A stretch of 64,000 nt of DNA from CAWGOF01 sp963824225 (GTDB lineage: Bacteria > Acidobacteriota > Polarisedimenticolia > Polarisedimenticolales > Polarisedimenticolaceae): NCBI GenBank assembly GCA_963824225.1, contig CAWGOF010000003.1, forward strand, positions 620,001 through 684,000. Direction: 5' to 3'. A program made the position numbers and the translations under genes. Below the pieces are notes generated by a model, which was not told where the DNA came from, searched no databases, and saw nothing but the letters and a program-made list of their open reading frames with translations. Below, in pieces: positions 60,001-64,000 of this stretch; within the stretch, counting starts at the first letter, position 1, and the number at the start of each line of letters is the position of its first letter.

Positions 60001-61342
60001 GATCGGGGTGCTGTCGGTGCACTTTCGCGAGCCGCGCCCGTACTCCGAGCGCGACCGGCAGATCAGCGGTCTGTTCGGCCGACAGGCGGGGTACGTGATC
60101 GAGAGCCGCATGCACCATGACCGCGTCCACCGCCTGAACGAGGAGCTGCGCCAGCGCACCGAGGAGCTCGAGGCCAGCCAGCGTCGGCTCTCGCGTCAGG
60201 CGGCGGACTTGACCGAGCAGGACCGCAACCGGGACGAGTTCCTCGCCGCCCTGGGCCACGAGCTGCGCAACCCGATGTCGGCCATCCACAACAGCTTGGC
60301 CGTCGTCCAGGTCGCCGACGAGGCCTCCGAGCGCGCGCTCGCGATCCTGCGCCGCCAGGACCAGCACATGCTGCGGCTGGTCAACGACCTGCTCGACATC
60401 ACACGCGTCAAGCATGGCCGGATCCGCCTCGAGCGCCTCGCGGTCGACGCCAACGAGGTCGCCCGCGCGGTGTTCGAGAGCGCGCGGCCGCAGGCGGAGC
60501 AGAAGGGGCTGCACCTCGAGTACGTGCCACCGTCGACGATGCTCTACGTCGACGCCGATCCGGAGCGGCTGACACAGATCCTCGACAACCTGCTGCGCAA
60601 CGCCCTCACCTACACCGACCGCGGCTCGATCTCCCTGCGCGTCGTCGCCGAGGGTGGAGTCGCACGGTTCACGGTGCGGGATACGGGCGTCGGGATCGAG
60701 TCGCACGAGATCCAGCGGATCTTCCACGCGTACCAGCAGCGCGCGATCGGCCACCGCAGCGGCGGCCTGGGCCTGGGCCTCGCGCTGGTCCAGGCGCTCG
60801 TCGACGCGCACGGTGGAACCGTGTCGGTCGAGAGCGCGGGACGCGACCAGGGCAGCGAGTTCTCGTTCACCGTGCCGTTGGCCAGTGCGCCGTCCTCGAC
60901 GAGGGAGCGCAGCTCGGCGGCGCCGCGTCCGGCGCGGCGCCGCGTCCTCGTCGTCGACGACCAGCGCGACGTCGCCGACGCCTTGGGGGCGCTCCTGCGG
61001 ACGCTCGGCCAAGAGGTCGAGGTGGCGTACGGCGGCACGGACGCACTCGCCGCGGCGACGAAGCACCCGCCCCAGGTGGCGTTCATCGACCTGTCGATGC
61101 CCGAGATGTCGGGCATCGAGCTCGCGCGCGCGCTGCGGAAGAAGTTCCCGGCGCTCCCGCTCGTGGCCGTGACCGGCGACAGCACGGCACACTCGGGACC
61201 CCAGGCAGCGGTGTTCACGCACTCGCTCCTCAAGCCCGCGACCGACGAGATGCTGGCCACGCTGCTGCACGCCCTTCCGTTGGCCGACGAGCGCAAGGGC
61301 GAGCGCCGGAAGCCGCCGGACGCGATCGACGCCCAGCAGTAG
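57095..61342 (+). CDS. CheB/CheR-PAS-GAF-histidine kinase-receiver hybrid
   Basis: This 1415-residue signalling protein comprises, in order: a CheB methylesterase domain without receiver (GIGASAGGVEA, Ser14; VVVHLAPDR; GSGADGALG); CheR methyltransferase (FRDPAAWSAL, PGCATGEEAYSLAIVL, SCRNLLIYL); a PAS-like segment; a long coiled coil (EELQSLNEEYRSTTEELETS); PAS; GAF (about 870-1010); HisKA with His1055 (GHELRNPMSAIHN); HATPase (DTGVGIE, GLGLGLALVQAL); and a receiver with Asp1332 (FIDLSMPEMSG). The GTG at 57095 follows GGAGGG and is preferred to 57053. No MCP is nearby, so the methylated partner is unknown. Confidence 0.95.
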   Translation: MRPNTPPICGIGASAGGVEALQQFFESVSPDLGLSYVVVVHLAPDRKSELPGIIARRTKMPVVQVGDDDKTQLEPNHVYVIAPDRQLVINDTSVSAVPFVQPRGHRMVIDLFFRSLADARGDGFAVVLSGSGADGALGAKAIKAHGGLVLVQDPADATHGDMPRAVLATGVADLVLPARDLAVRLGELAHNKTRMGPLLTDAEELEPIASDEERALRGVLDLVKKRTGHDFAQYKRATMIRRLSRRMQLNGQLTINDYLAYLRSHVPETEALFNDLLISVTTFFRDPAAWSALSSEVLGPLLERADPDDPLRLWVPGCATGEEAYSLAIVLLEEIERRKIANNFIVFASDLDESVLATAREGVYPDAISADVSEARLERYFRRDDDHYRVLNVVRDHVVFATHNLLRDPPFSRLHLISCRNLLIYLERELQEQVMAVFRYALREDGCLFLGAAEAADDELFHTIEKRHRIFLCRPRVEGGRAPLPEILASAGPRLPRIGRETVLARSSGSEMHLAAIEQVAPPSVVIDDRWNVVHVSPSAARFFQQSAGPPARRVIDLVRPDLREELHTLITRAADQSTPQLSPFIAVTFNGTPHQVAILAHRRPQDPRGSHFLITFLDGGPIPADATLLSQEPSDATVRELRQKLRHAEQRVETMRDEHYSIHEDLRAANEELQSLNEEYRSTTEELETSKEELQSINEELQTVNNELKAKLEEISRAHSDLENLMEATDVATLFLDRELRITRFTPRLSEIFKVRTRDFDRPIGDLTHSLDYDTLEQDARRVLTQREMIERETQDRDGHTYVARLSPYRLSGGRDVDGVVITFVDVTSIKQAEAAIRESETRLASELDTMLDRMTAAVSSTQEALDQILATAIEAQRADCGHVQLLGDAGQLRIVAHRGCDERLLEAFGAIPIDSSTSYGRALRARQIVHVADVLTDPSSAPFRTAALEAGYRSVTSIPLFSRLGEPIGVLSVHFREPRPYSERDRQISGLFGRQAGYVIESRMHHDRVHRLNEELRQRTEELEASQRRLSRQAADLTEQDRNRDEFLAALGHELRNPMSAIHNSLAVVQVADEASERALAILRRQDQHMLRLVNDLLDITRVKHGRIRLERLAVDANEVARAVFESARPQAEQKGLHLEYVPPSTMLYVDADPERLTQILDNLLRNALTYTDRGSISLRVVAEGGVARFTVRDTGVGIESHEIQRIFHAYQQRAIGHRSGGLGLGLALVQALVDAHGGTVSVESAGRDQGSEFSFTVPLASAPSSTRERSSAAPRPARRRVLVVDDQRDVADALGALLRTLGQEVEVAYGGTDALAAATKHPPQVAFIDLSMPEMSGIELARALRKKFPALPLVAVTGDSTAHSGPQAAVFTHSLLKPATDEMLATLLHALPLADERKGERRKPPDAIDAQQ

Positions 61343-61384
61343 GCCCTGCGCTCAGCGCGAGCGACGGCGGCCGACCCAGAATCG

Positions 61385-61442
61385 CGGCCCCGGACCGAGA
61401 GAACTCTCGGAGACTCAACGCCTTAGAGGCGACCCGGGGCCG
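61385..61442 (+). other. Predicted three-way-junction RNA element
   Basis: CGGCCCCGG (61385-61393) pairs with CCGGGGCCG (61434-61442). Enclosed are CCGAGAG-AA-CTCTCGG (61395-61410) and CGCC-TTAGA-GGCG (61419-61431), with an eight-base AGACTCAA linker. It lies 42 bp after the CheB/CheR gene and 70 bp before the protease ATG. No T-run follows the closing stem, so it does not look like a simple terminator. I do not recognise a known riboswitch consensus. Confidence 0.55.
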
Positions 61443-61511
61443 GATTTCAGCCCCGCCGTTCAAGCTTTTCTCAACCCCCGCGCAGGACCTTCTTGCCGGA
61501 GGAAGAGACCA

Positions 61512-64000
61512 ATGACCAAGGCATGGGGGCGGGTTCCGATCCTGCTTGGACTGCTCGTCTCATCGATCCTCGCCGGGCCGGAACGCCGGCCGATCGAGCT
61601 ACGCAGCCATCGCTTCGATCCGATCGTCGACGGCGAGCCGGCTCTGCCGGCGGCGCTGCGGGCGAGCGCGGAGAGCACCTACGCGATCGTGCAGCTCGTC
61701 GGGCCGCCCGAGCGTGCGGACCTCGACGCGTTGCGCGCGGCGGGCGTAAGGTTCCACGACCCGATCGCCGGCAACGCCTATCTCGTCCGCCTCGCGCCGA
61801 GGGGCGCCGCCGATCGTGGCGCCGCCGAGCTCGGCGCGAAGCGCGCCGAGATCGCCGCTCTCCCGCACGTGCGCTGGATCGGTGCGCTCCACGGCGCGTA
61901 CAAGATCAGCCCCGACGCCACGGGCGGCAAGGTGCTCCTCGACCTGTTTCCCGACGCCGAGCTCGCGGCGGTCGAGTCCGCGGCCGCCACTGCAGGCGCG
62001 AGCATTCTCGAGCGCGCGGAAACCGAGCACGTGAAGCTGCTCGTCGTCGAGGCCAGGGCCGAGCTCCTGCCCGCCCTGGCCGCGATCGACGGCGTGCGCT
62101 GGGTGCAGGACAAACCAGTTTACCTGCTCGTGAACGACGACGCGCGGTTCGTGGTCCAGGCCAACCGGCGTGGCGACCTGCCGCTCCACGCACACGGCCT
62201 GACGGGCCTGGGCCAGGTGGGCGGCGTCTCGGATAGCGGTCTCGACGCCTTCGACTTCGACAACGTGAGCGGTGCGCCCGTCGGCACGGATGGCGCGGAC
62301 GCGGGCTGCTACTTCATCGACGACGGCAATGGCGGCCAGGGTGGAGCGCAGGTCGCACCGGGACCGGCGCATCGCAAGGTCGTCGGCTACACGGTCCCAG
62401 CGGGAGCGCAGGGCGATTTCACGGACGAGGCCGGCCACGGCACGCACGTCGTCGGCTCGGTCGTCGGCGATCAAGCGCCGTGGGGCGAGGTCTCACCGTC
62501 CGACGGCCAGGCCTACGACGCACGGATCTTCTTCCAGGACATCAACGTCGGAGGCGGCCTGACGGTGAGCCCGCCCTCGGACTACTTCAACGACCTGTTC
62601 GGCCAGGCCTATGATCCGAACGGCAACGGCGCCTACGAGCCCGCGCTCGAGCCGCGCACGCATTCGAACTCGTGGGGCAGCGCCGATTCGACCTACGACG
62701 CGAGCACGGCGCAGGCCGACCTGTTCCTGTGGGTCCATCCCGACTTCCTGATCCTGTTCGCCGCGGGCAACAACGGGCCGGCCCCGCTCACCGTGGGGAA
62801 CCCCGGCACGGCGAAGAGCATCGTCACGGTCGGAGCGACGGAGAACGGCGACGGCGACCCGAACGCGATGGCCGACTTCTCGAGCCACGGCCCGATCCCG
62901 CTGAGCGGTCCCCCGGGCGGCGGCAACCGACTGTCGCCCACGATCGGGGCGCCGGGCGTTGGCCTGCTCTCGGCGCTCTACAAGAGCCCCTGCGGGACGC
63001 AGGAGCTGAGCGGCACGAGCATGGCCACGCCGACGACGCAGGGCGTGGCGCTGCTCCTGCGGCAGTATCTGTGGGACGGCTTCTACCCCAACGGTGAGCC
63101 GACCCCGGGCAACGGGATGCGCACCCCACCGCCGAGCGGCGCGCTGCTCAAGGCGCTGCTCGTCAACAGTGGCCAGCGCATGACCGGCCTGTTCACGGAC
63201 AACGGCACCGGCGGCTCGTGGCCGTCGAACGGGCAGGGCTGGGGTCGCATCACGGCCGACGACGTCTTGTACTTTCAGGGCGACCACCGCGACGTGTGGC
63301 TGCACGACGAGTACAGCCCGGCCGGCACCACCGGCTTGGGCGCGAGTGGCGAGACCCGGACGTTCACGCTCTACGTCGGCGACGGCGCGCCGTTCGAGGG
63401 CGAGCCGCTCGAGATCACGCTCGTGTGGCCGGACTACCCGGGCTCGATGCTCGACGGCGGGCGCCTGGTCAACAACCTCGATCTCGTGGTCACCGATCCG
63501 GCGGGCCAGATCCATCGCGGAAACGACCCGGCGCAGAACGATTTCCAAAACGCGTCGGACCTGCCCCCGGCGCCCGACGCGATCAACCCGTGGGAGGTCG
63601 TGTACCTCGAGCATCCGGTCCCGGGGACGTATGCGGTCACGGTCACGGCCACGGTGCTCGGCTCGCTCGCACCCGACCCACAGCGCAAGCAGAGCTTCGC
63701 GCTCGTCGCCACGGGCGACCTGCGCGGACGGCGCGGCCGCGCGGAGATCGAGCGCGACGCGTACAACCCGATCCCGACCGCCCCGGCCCGGCTGCGCGTC
63801 ATCGACCTCGATCGCAACGTGAGCCCCCAGGCGGTCGAGTCGCTGACCGCGCGCCTGACGAGCACGACGAGCCCAGCGGGGATCGCGGTCACGCTCGTCG
63901 AGTCGAGCGCCGACTCGGGACGTTCGTCGGGACGGCGACGCTCGTCATCCCCGACCAGGGCCAGGTCCTCGCCCCGGGGCAGCTCGCGGTCCAGAAAGGG
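61512..64000 (+). CDS. Subtilisin-like (S8) secreted serine protease, 3'-truncated and probably frameshifted at the edge
   Basis: The frame runs from the ATG at 61512, after GGAGGAAG, to the window end. It has a signal sequence (VPILLGLLVSSILAG), an inhibitor-like propeptide (TYAIVQLVGPPERADLDALR) and the S8 catalytic set: Asp in GGVSDSGLDAF, His in GHGTHVVGSV, oxyanion Asn in AAGNNGPAP and Ser in GTSMATPT. A beta-sandwich domain (ITLVWPDYPG, NNLDLVVTDPAG) follows. After DSG (about 63919) the frame turns into Arg/Ser-rich sequence, while the next frame reads TFVGTATLVIPDQGQVL. A missing G in the run at 63917-63919 explains this. Confidence 0.92.
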   Translation, partial: MTKAWGRVPILLGLLVSSILAGPERRPIELRSHRFDPIVDGEPALPAALRASAESTYAIVQLVGPPERADLDALRAAGVRFHDPIAGNAYLVRLAPRGAADRGAAELGAKRAEIAALPHVRWIGALHGAYKISPDATGGKVLLDLFPDAELAAVESAAATAGASILERAETEHVKLLVVEARAELLPALAAIDGVRWVQDKPVYLLVNDDARFVVQANRRGDLPLHAHGLTGLGQVGGVSDSGLDAFDFDNVSGAPVGTDGADAGCYFIDDGNGGQGGAQVAPGPAHRKVVGYTVPAGAQGDFTDEAGHGTHVVGSVVGDQAPWGEVSPSDGQAYDARIFFQDINVGGGLTVSPPSDYFNDLFGQAYDPNGNGAYEPALEPRTHSNSWGSADSTYDASTAQADLFLWVHPDFLILFAAGNNGPAPLTVGNPGTAKSIVTVGATENGDGDPNAMADFSSHGPIPLSGPPGGGNRLSPTIGAPGVGLLSALYKSPCGTQELSGTSMATPTTQGVALLLRQYLWDGFYPNGEPTPGNGMRTPPPSGALLKALLVNSGQRMTGLFTDNGTGGSWPSNGQGWGRITADDVLYFQGDHRDVWLHDEYSPAGTTGLGASGETRTFTLYVGDGAPFEGEPLEITLVWPDYPGSMLDGGRLVNNLDLVVTDPAGQIHRGNDPAQNDFQNASDLPPAPDAINPWEVVYLEHPVPGTYAVTVTATVLGSLAPDPQRKQSFALVATGDLRGRRGRAEIERDAYNPIPTAPARLRVIDLDRNVSPQAVESLTARLTSTTSPAGIAVTLVESSADSGRSSGRRRSSSPTRARSSPRGSSRSRK

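Noticed and set aside
56903..61270. 1455-codon open frame opposite the CheB/CheR hybrid
   Set aside because: Same artefact; the FSFSFS-like stretch in nearby minus frames is only the translated GAGAAG repeat.

Overview
This is a high-G+C Gram-negative bacterial chromosome segment. Signal peptides, two lipoproteins, an outer-membrane beta-barrel and a polysaccharide-export protein show an outer membrane. The many TPR and HEAT proteins, a Ser/Thr kinase with TPRs, a CheB/CheR/histidine-kinase hybrid and frequent GTG/TTG starts would fit Myxococcota, Acidobacteriota, Planctomycetota or a related lineage. I cannot assign a taxon from the sequence alone.

Positions 1-10045 are mostly housekeeping: purH, two TPR proteins, rlmN, a FabG-type reductase, a rho gene broken by one extra base, a HEAT lipoprotein and small proteins. 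Positions 10124-42031 are a large exopolysaccharide (EPS) region with duplicated machinery. It has two sugar aminotransferases, two Wzc-type tyrosine kinases, two O-antigen-ligase-like proteins, one Wzx flippase, one Wzy polymerase, glycosyltransferases, a lipid-carrier sugar transferase, a nucleotide-sugar 4,6-dehydratase, an N-formyltransferase, a short OPX (Wza-like) protein and an adjacent beta-barrel. The dehydratase, an aminotransferase and the formyltransferase together suggest a 4-formamido-4,6-dideoxy sugar. A block of visibly lower G+C (about 18050-23740) carries most of the Wzx gene, Wzy and three glycosyltransferases and looks exchanged as a cassette. Four small secreted proteins with one carboxypeptidase-regulatory-like domain, a C-terminal membrane helix and a D-rich, SPS-containing tail flank both halves of the EPS region.

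Toxin-antitoxin genes are scattered through the EPS region: an orphan VapB, a Gp49/HigB-HigA pair, MazF with a ribbon-helix-helix antitoxin, BrnT with an HTH antitoxin, and VapBC. Between the MazF and BrnT modules is a 68-bp scar. It joins a copy of the start of the downstream aminotransferase gene to a copy of the end of the upstream sugar-transferase gene, so both modules sit at equivalent positions in a duplicated junction.

Positions 42039-64000 hold rarA, an unknown CxxC protein, a complete group II intron inserted two bases before that protein's ATG, a Ser/Thr kinase, an FKBP lipoprotein, a sodium/solute symporter with a small membrane partner, aceK, a beta-propeller protein, a solitary nuoI, an ETF-quinone oxidoreductase lacking one expected cluster cysteine, the CheB/CheR hybrid, and a subtilisin-like protease that runs off the window and carries a probable one-base deletion near the edge. 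No tRNA, rRNA or CRISPR array was seen.
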